Notes: generated by a model from the letters alone, not told the origin. DNA of 46,518 nt from Anaerococcus provencensis (GCF_000312365.2 NZ_HG003690.1:220997-267514), one strand, 5' to 3'; positions 15,417 through 24,082 are shown, counted from the first letter of the stretch. Program-made: numbers and translations.

Positions 15417-17255
15417 ATGAAACAAGAATTCAAGGCTGAAGCAAAAAAAGTTATGGATTTGATGATCAATTCAATCTATACTAACAAAGAAATATTTTTA
15501 AGAGAGTTGATATCAAACGCTTCAGATGCACTAGATAAAATATATTACAAGGATTTAAAATCTGATTCCGAAACAAACAAGGAAGATTATTATATAGAAA
15601 TTATTCCAAATAGTGAAAATAGAACACTTACAGTTTACGATACTGGTATTGGAATGAATGAAGAAGATTTGAAAGAAAACTTGGGAACTATAGCAAAATC
15701 TGGCACCCAAAGCTTTAAGGAAACTGTTGAAAATTCTGACATTAAGGATTTAATCGGTCAATTTGGTGTAGGGTTTTATTCTGCCTTTATGGTAGCCGAT
15801 AAGATTATAGTAAGATCAAAGAAATATGGCGAAGATAAGGCCTATGAGTGGGTAAGTAAAAATGCCGATGGTTTTGAAATTTCTGAAATAGAAAAAGAAA
15901 ATCACGGCACAGAAATAATTCTTTTCCTAAAAGAAAATACTGAAGATGAAAATTATGACGATTATTTAGATCAATTTAGGATTAAAAATCTTATCAGCAA
16001 GTACTCCAACTACATCAGATATCCAATCAAGATGGAAGTTAATAAAACTAGACTTGCTGAGGACTCTACAGAAGATGAACCAAAATATGAAGATTATAAA
16101 GACTATGATATCCTAAATTCTGAAACTCCAATTTGGAAGAAAAATAAGAATGACCTAACAGATGAGGACTACATCAACTTCTACCAAGACCAACATTTTG
16201 GCTTTGATGAACCACTTTCATGGCTACACCTTAAAGTAGAGGGCATGGTAGAATTTAAGTCTATAATTTACATTCCTAAAAAAGCTCCTTTTGATTATTA
16301 TTCAAAAGACTATCAAAAGGGTTTGCAACTTTATACTCACGGTGTAAAGATTATGGACAGAAGCGAAGACCTTATTGATGATGCATATTCATTTGCAAAG
16401 GGTGTTGTTGAAAGTGACGATTTGACACTAAATATATCAAGGGAAACCCTACAACAAGATAGGCAACTTAGGGTTATTTCTAGACAAATTAACAAGAAAA
16501 TCAACGCTCATTTGCTTGAAATGATGGAAAAAGAACCAGAAAAATATGAAGAATTCTTTAAAGAATTTGGAAATAATATAAAAGTAGCCATCTATGAATC
16601 CTTTGGAGCAAAAAAAGCAGACCTAGAAGACCTACTACTCTTCTATTCAAAAAATGAGGATAAGTTCATATCACTAAAGGCTTACAAAGAAAGTATGAAA
16701 TCAACTGATGAAAATATCTTGTATGCAACAGGTGATTCCATAGAAAAAATCAAGAATTCTCCAGCCTTATCAATGGTGGATGATGGTAGAGATGTCCTAC
16801 TCTTAGACCAAACCATTGACGAATTCCTAATTAGGATGTTAGATGAATACCAAGGATTGAAGTTTAAGTCCATAGCAGAAGAAGATGAAAAAGCTGAGGA
16901 AAATACAGACGATAAGGACTTGGTAGAAAAATTGCTAAAAGATTTGTCAGATGATGTGGTTGACATCAAGTTTACAGACAAGCTAGAAGATGTACCAGCA
17001 ATGATTAAACAAAGAGGAGATATTTCAATAGAGATGGAAAAAGCTCTCAAAAATCAACTTAATTCACCAGATATTAAGGCGGAAAAAGTCCTAGAAATCG
17101 GCAAAAACACCAAGGCTTATGAACTTCTACAAAATGCAGAAGATGATGAGAAAAAAGAGATAGTTAATCTCTTACTAGACCAAGCAAAACTAATCGAAGG
17201 CCTAGAAATAGATGATCCAGTAGAATTTACAAAAAATATTTGGAAACTTATTTAG
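15417..17255 (+). CDS. htpG: Molecular chaperone HtpG (Hsp90)
   Basis: The 612-residue protein is bacterial Hsp90. The N-terminal ATPase domain shows LRELISNASDALDK, YDTGIGMN, GTIAKSGTQSF and GQFGVGFYSAFMVAD. The middle domain has TLNISRETLQQDRQ with the catalytic-loop Arg. The C-terminal dimerisation domain is complete, and the length is normal. It remodels client proteins in an ATP-dependent cycle. AAGGAGG precedes the ATG. The gene is controlled by a promoter with a CIRCE-like site, differing from Bacillus subtilis, where htpG is not in the HrcA regulon. The M18 gene follows after 8 bp. Confidence 0.96.
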   Translation: MKQEFKAEAKKVMDLMINSIYTNKEIFLRELISNASDALDKIYYKDLKSDSETNKEDYYIEIIPNSENRTLTVYDTGIGMNEEDLKENLGTIAKSGTQSFKETVENSDIKDLIGQFGVGFYSAFMVADKIIVRSKKYGEDKAYEWVSKNADGFEISEIEKENHGTEIILFLKENTEDENYDDYLDQFRIKNLISKYSNYIRYPIKMEVNKTRLAEDSTEDEPKYEDYKDYDILNSETPIWKKNKNDLTDEDYINFYQDQHFGFDEPLSWLHLKVEGMVEFKSIIYIPKKAPFDYYSKDYQKGLQLYTHGVKIMDRSEDLIDDAYSFAKGVVESDDLTLNISRETLQQDRQLRVISRQINKKINAHLLEMMEKEPEKYEEFFKEFGNNIKVAIYESFGAKKADLEDLLLFYSKNEDKFISLKAYKESMKSTDENILYATGDSIEKIKNSPALSMVDDGRDVLLLDQTIDEFLIRMLDEYQGLKFKSIAEEDEKAEENTDDKDLVEKLLKDLSDDVVDIKFTDKLEDVPAMIKQRGDISIEMEKALKNQLNSPDIKAEKVLEIGKNTKAYELLQNAEDDEKKEIVNLLLDQAKLIEGLEIDDPVEFTKNIWKLI

Positions 17256-17263
17256 GGGGAAAT

Positions 17264-18646
17264 ATGGAATACAAAAGAAAAAATGTGTGGCTAAATATCG
17301 ATGATGAGCAAAAAAATGAGCTTGAAGAAATTTCAAAAGATTATATCAACTTTCTAAACACAGCAAAAACCGAAAGACTTGCTGCCAAAGAAATTATCAG
17401 AAGAGCTGAAGAAAAAGGCTTTGTAGACATTAATGAAAAAATTGCAGCAAAAAGTCTAAAGCCAGGTGATAAGGTATACGCCTTAAACAAAAACAAGGGA
17501 GTTGCTTTATTTGTAATTGGTAGCGAAGATATGGAAAATGGTATGGCTATTGTAGGAGCTCATACAGATAGTCCAAGACTTGACCTCAAGCCAGTTCCTC
17601 TTTCTGAAGATGTAAACCTAGCTTATTTTAAAACTCACTATTATGGTGGAGTTAAAAAATACCAATGGACAACTATTCCACTAGAACTTCACGGAGTAAT
17701 ATACACAAAAGCTGGTGAAAAGTTAGAAATCTCAATAGGTGATAATGATGATGAACCAGTATTTACAATATCAGAACTATTAATCCACCTATCAAGAAAA
17801 CTAATGGATAAATCTGCCAGAGAAGTTATAGAAGGTGAACAATTAAAAATCCTTGTTGGCTCAATCCCACTAAAAGATGAATCTGACAACCCAGTTAAGA
17901 AAAATATTCTTAGGATCCTAAATGAAAAATATGGCATAATCGAAGAAGACTTCATAACAGCAGAATTTGAAGCTATTCCTGCCATCAAAGCTAGAAATGC
18001 AGGTCTTGATAGCTCTATGATAATAGGACACGGCCACGATGATAGAGTTTGTTCATACTCAGCCTTAAATGCAATATTAAGTGTAGAAAATCCAAAGAAA
18101 ACTCTAGTAGGACTCTTTGTTGATAAGGAAGAAATCGGTTCAAAGGGTAATACAGGAATGTATTCACAATTCTTTGAAAACACAGTTCTTGAACTATTAA
18201 ATATAAATGATAAGGCAAATTTAATTTCCCTAAAACGTACCTTAGCTAATTCAAAAGTACTTTCTGCAGACGTAACAGCAGCCTATGATCCAAACTTTAA
18301 GGATGTGTCAGAACTTGATAACTCTGCTCAATTTGGCTGTGGAGTAGCCCTTACAAAATACACAGGTTCAGGTGGAAAGGGTGGCAGCAACGATGCCAAT
18401 GCAGAATACTTGCAAGAAGTAAGATCTGCTTTTGATAAAGAAGATGTCATCTACCAAACAGGTGAACTTGGTGCAGTAGATGCAGGTGGCGGCGGAACTA
18501 TTGCCTTCATACTTGCAGAATACAATATGGATGTGGTTGACTGTGGCACTCCAGTTGTGTCAATGCATGCTCCAACAGAATTGATTTCAAAGGCTGATTT
18601 ATACTCAACTTGCAAGGCCTACAAAGCCTTTTACGAAAATATTTGA
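17264..18646 (+). CDS. M18-family aminopeptidase, second paralogue
   Basis: The 460-residue enzyme is another M18 zinc aminopeptidase: GAHTDSPRLDLKP, HDDRVCSYSALNAI, VDKEEIGSKGNTGM and VVSMHAPTELIS supply the metal and catalytic residues. It is longer than the enzyme at 8083 and has the KKYQWTTIPLELHG insert typical of the aminopeptidase-I subgroup. The start at ATG 17264 follows GGGGGA; an upstream in-frame TTG overlapping htpG is rejected. Being 8 bp behind htpG, it probably shares the heat-inducible promoter and could help clear peptides during protein stress (inference). Confidence 0.9.
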   Translation: MEYKRKNVWLNIDDEQKNELEEISKDYINFLNTAKTERLAAKEIIRRAEEKGFVDINEKIAAKSLKPGDKVYALNKNKGVALFVIGSEDMENGMAIVGAHTDSPRLDLKPVPLSEDVNLAYFKTHYYGGVKKYQWTTIPLELHGVIYTKAGEKLEISIGDNDDEPVFTISELLIHLSRKLMDKSAREVIEGEQLKILVGSIPLKDESDNPVKKNILRILNEKYGIIEEDFITAEFEAIPAIKARNAGLDSSMIIGHGHDDRVCSYSALNAILSVENPKKTLVGLFVDKEEIGSKGNTGMYSQFFENTVLELLNINDKANLISLKRTLANSKVLSADVTAAYDPNFKDVSELDNSAQFGCGVALTKYTGSGGKGGSNDANAEYLQEVRSAFDKEDVIYQTGELGAVDAGGGGTIAFILAEYNMDVVDCGTPVVSMHAPTELISKADLYSTCKAYKAFYENI

Positions 18647-18681
18647 CAAGGTTATCTAAACTAGTATAATATATCGCTTTT

Positions 18682-18710
18682 TTGACATTTTGACCTTTAC
18701 GAAGTATAAT
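18682..18710 (+). promoter_or_regulatory. Consensus sigma-A promoter for veg
   Basis: TTGACA (18682-18687) and TATAAT (18705-18710) are exact consensus boxes with the ideal 17-bp spacer, 31 bp upstream of the veg start codon. This predicts very strong constitutive transcription, as known for veg in Bacillus. Confidence 0.92.
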
Positions 18711-18741
18711 TGTTATTAGTATTTAATGAGAGGATGATTAG

Positions 18742-18981
18742 ATGGAGCAAAGGTCAGTAAATGATATCAGAAGGCAAGTCAAAGACAGTATTGGTAAAGA
18801 AGTAATTCTTAAAGCCGATATGGGCAGAAAACGCATCAAAACCAAAACTGGTGTCATTGTAGATGCATTCCCTAGCGTTTTTACTGTAAAAGTTAACAAC
18901 GATTTTGACGTAGAACGAACAGTTTCATATTCTTATTCAGATATTTTAACATCAACTGTTGAGCTATTGAGTGCAGAATAG
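18742..18981 (+). CDS. veg: Veg family protein
   Basis: The 79-residue protein matches Veg: the NDIRRQVKDSIGKEVILKAD start, the central basic GRKRIKTKTGVIVDAFPSVF and the YSYSDILT end. Veg is a small, very highly transcribed Firmicute protein that stimulates biofilm matrix gene expression in Bacillus by antagonising SinR; its role in cocci without SinR is not known. The length is close to the usual 80-86. The perfect sigma-A promoter and a strong downstream terminator frame it as a monocistronic unit. Confidence 0.93.
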   Translation: MEQRSVNDIRRQVKDSIGKEVILKADMGRKRIKTKTGVIVDAFPSVFTVKVNNDFDVERTVSYSYSDILTSTVELLSAE

Positions 18982-19037
18982 AAAGCTGATTTGAAAGAAA
19001 ATATAAAATTTAACTGACGATGATGTTGGTTCATTTG

Positions 19038-19068
19038 CCAGAGCTATAAATATGAGCTCTGGTTTTTT
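19038..19068 (+). terminator. Intrinsic terminator after veg
   Basis: CCAGAGCT (19038-19045) pairs with AGCTCTGG (19055-19062), followed by TTTTTT. Confidence 0.88.
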
Positions 19069-19226
19069 ATTGTTCACTTAAGTGAGTTGAGCGAACGAAT
19101 GTGAGCGAAACAAAAAACCACCTGCTCTGCAGGTGGAGGAATTAAGCTTTAGCTTCAAGACCAAAAAATTCTCACTTGTAATATAATTGTGATAACCACA
19201 TGCACAATAAAAACAAGGAGAATAAA

Positions 19227-19700
19227 TTGGACAACAATAGTTTATCACATACAAAATGGAGATGTAAATATCATATAGTATTTGCCCCTAAATTTAGAAG
19301 ACAAGAAATATACGGGAAACTAAAAAAAGACATAGGTCAAATACTACGAGAACTATGTCAAAGAAAAGGAATAAACATAATAGAAGCGGAGCTGTGCCCA
19401 GATCATGTCCATATGCTTATAGAAGTACCACCAAAATATAGTATCTCAGAAATAATGGGATATCTAAAAGGAAAAAGTTCACTAATAATATTTGATCGAC
19501 ACGCAAACTTAAAATATAAATATGGAAACAGACATTTCTGGTGTAGAGGTTATTACGTGGATACAGTAGGGCGAAATGAGAAAATGATAAAAGAATATAT
19601 ACAAAATCAACTAAAAGAAGACTATTATGCGGATCAAATAAGTATCAAGGAATACTATGACCCGTTTACGGGAGAGTCAGTAAAAAGAAGCAATAAATAA
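19227..19700 (+). CDS. tnpA: IS200/IS605 family Y1 transposase TnpA
   Basis: The protein is about 157 residues and has the Y1 HUH nuclease layout: WRCKYHIVFAPKFRR at the start, the HUH pair in CPDHVHMLIEVPP, the YLKGKSS helix, and the catalytic Tyr in IKEYIQNQ. TTG 19227 is chosen because AAGGAG lies 6 bp upstream and it gives the usual family length; an in-frame ATG at 19200 lacks a ribosome binding site. It cuts and rejoins single-stranded DNA at the element ends. No frameshift is seen, so the element may be active. Confidence 0.9.
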   Translation: MDNNSLSHTKWRCKYHIVFAPKFRRQEIYGKLKKDIGQILRELCQRKGINIIEAELCPDHVHMLIEVPPKYSISEIMGYLKGKSSLIIFDRHANLKYKYGNRHFWCRGYYVDTVGRNEKMIKEYIQNQLKEDYYADQISIKEYYDPFTGESVKRSNK

Positions 19701-19735
19701 ACTGCTTAAGCAGAAGCTGAGAAAGTGGTGCATGT

Positions 19736-19821
19736 GGAGATAATACTCGGAGCCCCAATAGGGGCGTGCCGGTATTCGCGCCTTCTAGGCGCTGTGGAAA
19801 CTACCAGCTAAGCTGGTAGTT
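19736..19821 (+). ncRNA. Structured right end of the IS200-like element
   Basis: Between the tnpA stop and the right hairpin are three nested or serial folds. AATAC-T-CGG pairs with CCGGTATT and encloses GCCCC-AATA-GGGGC (19752-19765). GCGCC-TTCTA-GGCGC follows at 19778-19792, and then comes the right-end hairpin. Such a multi-stem 3' end resembles the guide-RNA scaffold found at the right end of tnpB-bearing relatives, but no tnpB is present. Whether it is transcribed as an RNA is unknown. Confidence 0.35.
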
Positions 19822-19827
19822 CTGATT

Positions 19828-20454
19828 ATGTCAAAAATTGCTTATGTTGATTATTCCAATACCAGCTGTGGTATATCTGGTTCGAAACTTGGTATATCAG
19901 GAGCGAGATTTAGTCTGTCGCCTATGTCAGATGATTTTATCGAAATTATCCTAGGGGCTTTAGATAAAACTGATACATCGAACTTATGGACACAAACAGA
20001 TAATACATCCACAGTATACAGGGGCCAAACCAATGCTTTATTTGATGCTCTTAAAGCTTTTTATATAAATGCATACAGGAATGATGTTCATATGAGTATG
20101 AACTTAACCTTATCTAAGGGCTGCCCAGGAGATACCGACGCTGATTATTTATTAGAAGCAGAAGATAAAAAAATAAATGAAGATTATATAAAAGACAAGC
20201 ATTTTGATATCACTGGTAAATTTTCTTTATATATTTTTGGTGATAATAATTATATGAGTGAAATAGAGACAGTTGTAAATAGAGGAATAGATATGGGTGT
20301 TATATCAGGGACAGGTCATTACGTAACTTTTTTAAATGCAGATGTTCATGATATTTTTTCATATCTTGCAGATATTTATACTTATTTAGAAAATAAAGTC
20401 AGTCACTTTGTAATTGAAGCTCAATTACTTTGCAATTTACCAGAAAAAAACTAG
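19828..20454 (+). CDS. ykoF: YkoF-like thiamine/HMP-binding protein
   Basis: The 208-residue protein has the YkoF double ferredoxin-like fold. Clear segments are CGISGSKLGISGARFSLSPM at about 14-33, GALDKTDTSNLWTQTDN, LSKGCPGDTDADY and HYVTFLNADVHDIF. YkoF binds thiamine or its pyrimidine moiety (HMP) and accompanies the YkoEDC ECF transporter. The N terminus is about a dozen residues longer than the Bacillus protein, and no ribosome binding site precedes ATG 19828, because the IS200-like right-end hairpin ends 6 bp upstream. The insertion may have replaced the native leader. It heads a four-gene operon. Confidence 0.88.
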   Translation: MSKIAYVDYSNTSCGISGSKLGISGARFSLSPMSDDFIEIILGALDKTDTSNLWTQTDNTSTVYRGQTNALFDALKAFYINAYRNDVHMSMNLTLSKGCPGDTDADYLLEAEDKKINEDYIKDKHFDITGKFSLYIFGDNNYMSEIETVVNRGIDMGVISGTGHYVTFLNADVHDIFSYLADIYTYLENKVSHFVIEAQLLCNLPEKN

Positions 20455-20463
20455 GAGAGGATA

Positions 20464-21033
20464 ATGATTAAAAATAAACTTCAAACAAGTGATTTTGTTT
20501 TGATGGGTCTATTATCTGTTATTTATGGGCTAATATATTTAGGAGCAGTATACTTAGGAGCTTTTGCAACTACGAGTCTAACACCATCTGGATATGGGAT
20601 TCTAGGCTACGAACCATTTTATGGTATCTGGTTTATGGCTGCTGTTACAGCAACTTATATCATAAAAAAGCCAATGGTAGGTGTAGTGACCGAAGTTATT
20701 TCTGCACTTATAGAGGTGCTATTAGGAAATATGTTTGGGCCAATGGTAATAATAAGTGGTATCATCCAAGGTCTTGGAGTTGAGCTTGCATTTAAAATAG
20801 GTAATTATAAAGACTATTCATATAAAACTACAATGATGGCTGCTGTATTTTGTACAATATTTACCTTTTTATGGACAGGTTTTAGGAACCAATATTGGAC
20901 CCTAGATTTATCTATTGTTCTAATGATTTTTGTAATTAGATTAATATCCTCGTTAATTTTTACAGGTTTTTTAGCAAAATTCATTTGTGATAAGCTATAT
21001 CAAACTGGAGTTATCAGTGACAGAACAAACTAA
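20464..21033 (+). CDS. ykoE: ECF transporter S component, YkoE family
   Basis: The 189-residue protein has five to six hydrophobic segments and the YkoE signature: DFVLMGLLSVIYGLIYLG at the start, GILGYEPFYGIWFMAA near 45-60, and VTEVISALIEVLLGNMFGP near 75-95. As substrate-binding subunit it captures thiamine or hydroxymethylpyrimidine at the membrane. AGGAG precedes the ATG, 9 bp behind ykoF. The ATPase gene overlaps its end by 17 bp, so the subunits are likely translated together. Confidence 0.88.
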   Translation: MIKNKLQTSDFVLMGLLSVIYGLIYLGAVYLGAFATTSLTPSGYGILGYEPFYGIWFMAAVTATYIIKKPMVGVVTEVISALIEVLLGNMFGPMVIISGIIQGLGVELAFKIGNYKDYSYKTTMMAAVFCTIFTFLWTGFRNQYWTLDLSIVLMIFVIRLISSLIFTGFLAKFICDKLYQTGVISDRTN

Positions 21034-22450
21034 TAATCTTCTTATAATTGACAACTTATCTCTTTGGATTAAGAATGAACCAGTTCTTAAAAACATAAAT
21101 CTTAACATTGAAAAAGGAGAGATAGTATTGCTTTGTGGTAAAAGCGGATCAGGAAAATCAGCTCTTGCTTCTGTTTTAAGTGGATATTATAAAAATATGT
21201 CTGCGAACGTAGACTTTGACAGATTAACTATTGCAAATGAGGACATAGAAAATTTCAAAACTTATAATCGCTATCAACATCTAGTTGTATCATTTCAAAA
21301 TGCAAGATTGTCACTTTGCACACAAAACTTAAGAGAAGAATTAATATTCGTTTTAGAAAACCTTAAGACTCCTAGGGAGCGTATTGAAAAATTAGCAATA
21401 AATCAAGCAAATAAACACGGTTTATTAGATTTACTGGACCAAAAATTTGATAGCCTATCAGGTGGCCAACTACAAAAAGTAGCTTTTTGTGCCATAGATA
21501 TGATTGATAGCCAACTTTATGTGCTAGATGAGCCCTTTGCAAATATAGATGACGATTCTACTTCGGAATTGCAAAAAATAATAAGGAAAAGATTAAATGA
21601 AGGCTCTTCTTATTTGATAATTGATCATAGGTTGGAACTTTGGGATTTTGTAGATAGAGTAGTCATATTAGGGTCAGATGGCGAGATAATAGACAATAAT
21701 ATCAAACTTCAAAATCAATGTGATGATATGAAGAAAATTTTTATAGAAAATGGGCTGATGATTGATGGTGAGAATCTTAAGATAAAAAATATAAATCATA
21801 CAGATGACTTTATCCAAGCAGATAACATAAATTTATCCTATAAATCTAATAATAAGATCAATCAAATTATAAAAAACGCATCTTTTTCCTTCCCAGAAAA
21901 AAAGTTGATTGCTCTAACAGGAGATAGTGGAGCTGGGAAAAGTACCATATTTAAAGTTTTGCTTAAACAAATCTCTTATGGTGGTTCGATAAAGATTTGG
22001 GGAAAAGAATTAAAGAACTTCAGAAGAAAAGAGTTACTTAAAAAAATCGGCTTTGTTTTTCAAGATCCAACACTTCAATTTGTAACTACCAATGTTTTAA
22101 TGGAACTTACTGGTGAAAGAGATTATGAAAATGTTAGCCAAGTAACCAAGGAATTATTAAAATCTTATAGACTAGACAGATATATTGAAAAATCTCCATG
22201 GATGCTATCCCAAGGAGAGCAAAGAAGGCTTGCAGTAATAACAATGCTTACACTAAATAAAGATTTATTGCTAGTTGATGAACCTACATACGGTCAGGAT
22301 CTAAAAAATGCTAGTCTCATAATGGATGATTTGAAGCGTTTATCCAAAGATATTACAATCATCTTTACTAGCCACGACAAAAACTTAGTAAAGTTATACG
22401 CCGATCTTGAATATAAAATAACAGATAAAAAGGTGATTAAAATTGCTTGA
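21017..22450 (+). CDS. ykoD: ECF transporter ATPase, fused double ABC domain (YkoD-like)
   Basis: The 477-residue protein holds two ABC ATPase domains in one chain. The first has Walker A GKSGSGKSA, signature LSGGQLQK and Walker B LYVLDEPF; the second has GDSGAGKST, LSQGEQRR and LLVDEPTYGQD. It powers the ECF complex formed with YkoE and YkoC. GTG 21017 is chosen as start because GGAG lies 7 bp upstream and the first ABC domain begins soon after; a longer upstream frame would overlap ykoE by 47 bp. It overlaps ykoE by 17 bp and ykoC by 8 bp. Confidence 0.9.
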   Translation: MTEQTNNLLIIDNLSLWIKNEPVLKNINLNIEKGEIVLLCGKSGSGKSALASVLSGYYKNMSANVDFDRLTIANEDIENFKTYNRYQHLVVSFQNARLSLCTQNLREELIFVLENLKTPRERIEKLAINQANKHGLLDLLDQKFDSLSGGQLQKVAFCAIDMIDSQLYVLDEPFANIDDDSTSELQKIIRKRLNEGSSYLIIDHRLELWDFVDRVVILGSDGEIIDNNIKLQNQCDDMKKIFIENGLMIDGENLKIKNINHTDDFIQADNINLSYKSNNKINQIIKNASFSFPEKKLIALTGDSGAGKSTIFKVLLKQISYGGSIKIWGKELKNFRRKELLKKIGFVFQDPTLQFVTTNVLMELTGERDYENVSQVTKELLKSYRLDRYIEKSPWMLSQGEQRRLAVITMLTLNKDLLLVDEPTYGQDLKNASLIMDDLKRLSKDITIIFTSHDKNLVKLYADLEYKITDKKVIKIA

Positions 22451-23138
22451 TAAGATGAACCCCAGCTTTAAAACTATAAGTATCTTTCTTAGCTCATTAA
22501 TAGTAGGATTTTTCACCTCTTATAGGCTCAATTTTTTTGTGACGGGAATAGGAATTATTTTTCTATTAACTTCTAAGAGAGTGAAGTTTAAAAGTATTTT
22601 ACTTGCATTAGTACCTGTATTACTACTGTCTTTAAGTTTTTTTATGGCAGGATATAAATTTTCAGCCTCGGGTTTAACAGCATCGATAAATAATAATATA
22701 CATGCAAACTTTGAGAATGGTCTAGTGTTAGGATCCAGAATTTTAGCTTATGCTCTTTTAGGAATATCATATTCCATGACGACTGACTCTAAAGAACTAA
22801 TATATAGCTTCACTCAGCAATTAAATTTATCTAATAACTTGGCATATGGTATCCTATCAGCCATAAATATGATACCTAACTTAAAAAATGATTTGGAGAA
22901 TATAAAGTTATCCTATGATATTCGAAGTATGAGTTATGGTTTTTTAAATATTAGACCTGTATTCACACTTTTAGTTAGATCTGTTAGGTTTTCGGATAAT
23001 ATTGCTTCCTCAATGGAAGCGAAAGGATTTGGTGAGGATAGAACAAATTATAAAATAATGTATGTTAAAAAGACTGACTATATAGTGGCAGTAGCTATTC
23101 CATTAATAATTTTAACCTTAGGAATATTAGGATTATGA
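22443..23138 (+). CDS. ykoC: ECF transporter T component (YkoC-like)
   Basis: The 231-residue membrane protein has about five hydrophobic segments and, near its end, the two short conserved motifs of EcfT coupling helices, here IRSMSYG and SMEAKGFGE, which dock onto the ATPase domains. It starts with TTG 22443, preceded by AAGGTG at 22430-22435; an in-frame ATG at 22455 lacks a well-spaced site. It closes the ykoFEDC operon. No terminator is seen before the rpsF promoter 12 bp after its stop. Confidence 0.85.
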   Translation: MLDKMNPSFKTISIFLSSLIVGFFTSYRLNFFVTGIGIIFLLTSKRVKFKSILLALVPVLLLSLSFFMAGYKFSASGLTASINNNIHANFENGLVLGSRILAYALLGISYSMTTDSKELIYSFTQQLNLSNNLAYGILSAINMIPNLKNDLENIKLSYDIRSMSYGFLNIRPVFTLLVRSVRFSDNIASSMEAKGFGEDRTNYKIMYVKKTDYIVAVAIPLIILTLGILGL

Positions 23139-23150
23139 GAAAAATTAACC

Positions 23151-23179
23151 TTGACAACCAATAGTAGCGATAGTAAAAT
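23151..23179 (+). promoter_or_regulatory. Sigma-A promoter of rpsF-ssb-rpsR
   Basis: TTGACA (23151-23156), a 17-bp spacer and TAAAAT (23174-23179) lie about 64 bp upstream of rpsF and directly behind ykoC. Confidence 0.85.
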
Positions 23180-23196
23180 ATACCAGTAACACTCTA

Positions 23197-23217
23197 CTCC
23201 GTAAGAAATTAACGGGG
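23197..23217 (+). promoter_or_regulatory. Hairpin in the rpsF leader, possible S6:S18 binding site
   Basis: CTCCGT (23197-23202) pairs with ACGGGG (23212-23217) in the untranslated leader. Many bacteria repress this operon by binding of the S6:S18 complex to a leader hairpin with a CCG element; this hairpin has a CCG, but the match to the known motif is loose. Confidence 0.35.
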
Positions 23218-23242
23218 TCATAGACCATAGGGAGGTGAAATA

Positions 23243-23527
23243 ATGAATAAATACGAAGCAGTTTTGATTTTCAAACCTGATATGACAGATCAAGGTAGAA
23301 CTGACCTACTAGATAGATTTAAAGCTATCATAGAAGAAAACGGTACAGTTACAAACGTTGATGACTGGGGAAAAAGAAGATTAGCTTACGAAATTAATGA
23401 CATTAGAGATGGTTATTATTACATCGTAGAATTTGATTCTCTTCCAGACCATATCAGAGAATTTGAAAGAAGACTAAGACTTTCAGATTTTGTATTAAGA
23501 TACATGGTTATCAGAAAAGAGGACTAA
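23243..23527 (+). CDS. rpsF: 30S ribosomal protein S6
   Basis: The 94-residue protein is S6: MNKYEAVLIFKPDM at the start, DDWGKRRLAYEINDIRDGYY in the middle and RLRLSDFVLRYMVIRK at the end. It binds S18 and the central domain of 16S rRNA on the 30S platform. GGGAGGTG precedes the ATG. It is first in the universal rpsF-ssb-rpsR operon, with its own strong promoter and a hairpin leader that may allow feedback control. The length is normal for Firmicutes. Confidence 0.97.
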   Translation: MNKYEAVLIFKPDMTDQGRTDLLDRFKAIIEENGTVTNVDDWGKRRLAYEINDIRDGYYYIVEFDSLPDHIREFERRLRLSDFVLRYMVIRKED

Positions 23528-23530
23528 TCA

Positions 23531-24082
23531 ATGAATAGAGTTATACTTATTGGAAGACTTACTAGAGATCCAGAATTAAGATATACTCAAAATAACCAAG
23601 CAGTTGCTACATTTACCCTAGCAGTTGACAAAAGACTTAGCAGGGAAAAAAGACAAGAAGCAGAATCTCAAAATCGTCCAACAGCTGATTTTATCCGTAT
23701 TACAGTATGGGGTCAGCAAGGTGAAAATGCATCAAGATACTTAAGAAAAGGAAGTCAATGTGCTGTTGAGGGTAGCATAAACACAGGTTCTTATCAAGAT
23801 AAGGAAACTGGTAAAACTATCTATACCACAGAGGTATGGGCTAACAATGTTGAGTTTTTAGGTTCAAAATCTGATAATCAATCATCTAGCTACAATAATA
23901 GCAATTATGGTGATAACCAAGATTATGGCAACAATAATTACTCACAAACTGGCTACCAAAACAATAACAACTATAACAATAATAACTACAACAATCAAAA
24001 CCAAGCTGGCTTTGATAGTAGTGATGATTTCTTCGATGATGACTTCACAGAAATTGAGGATGATGGCAGGATTCCATTCTAG
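23531..24082 (+). CDS. ssb: Single-stranded DNA-binding protein
   Basis: The 183-residue protein has an OB fold in about residues 1-110 (MNRVILIGRLTRDPELRYT, RPTADFIRITVWG, GSQCAVEGSINTGSY). Next comes a low-complexity linker of Asn, Tyr, Gly and Gln (about 118-158), then an acidic tip ending EDDGRIPF that recruits repair and replication proteins. It coats single-stranded DNA as a tetramer. It starts 3 bp after rpsF. The Asn/Tyr repeats (YNNNNYNN type) come from AAC/AAT-TAC runs and are the only low-complexity coding DNA here. Confidence 0.96.
   Translation: MNRVILIGRLTRDPELRYTQNNQAVATFTLAVDKRLSREKRQEAESQNRPTADFIRITVWGQQGENASRYLRKGSQCAVEGSINTGSYQDKETGKTIYTTEVWANNVEFLGSKSDNQSSSYNNSNYGDNQDYGNNNYSQTGYQNNNNYNNNNYNNQNQAGFDSSDDFFDDDFTEIEDDGRIPF

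Larger units (their letters stand above)
19118..19821 (+). mobile_element. IS200/IS605-type insertion sequence (tnpA only)
   Basis: The element is bounded by subterminal hairpins rather than inverted repeats, as expected for Y1 elements. The left hairpin is CCACCTGC-TCT-GCAGGTGG (19118-19136) and the right hairpin is AACTACCAG with CTGGTAGTT (19799-19821). It carries a single tnpA and no tnpB. Exact cleavage sites are not defined; a GAGCGAACGAATG-type repeat and a 12-bp palindrome at 19074-19085 lie between the veg terminator and the left hairpin and may belong to it. The right end lies 6 bp before the ykoF-like start codon. Confidence 0.8.

Noticed and set aside
18982..19827. TPP riboswitch upstream of ykoF
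   Set aside because: A CTGAGA-like string occurs near 19715, but the rest of the TPP aptamer core is absent and the region is IS DNA.
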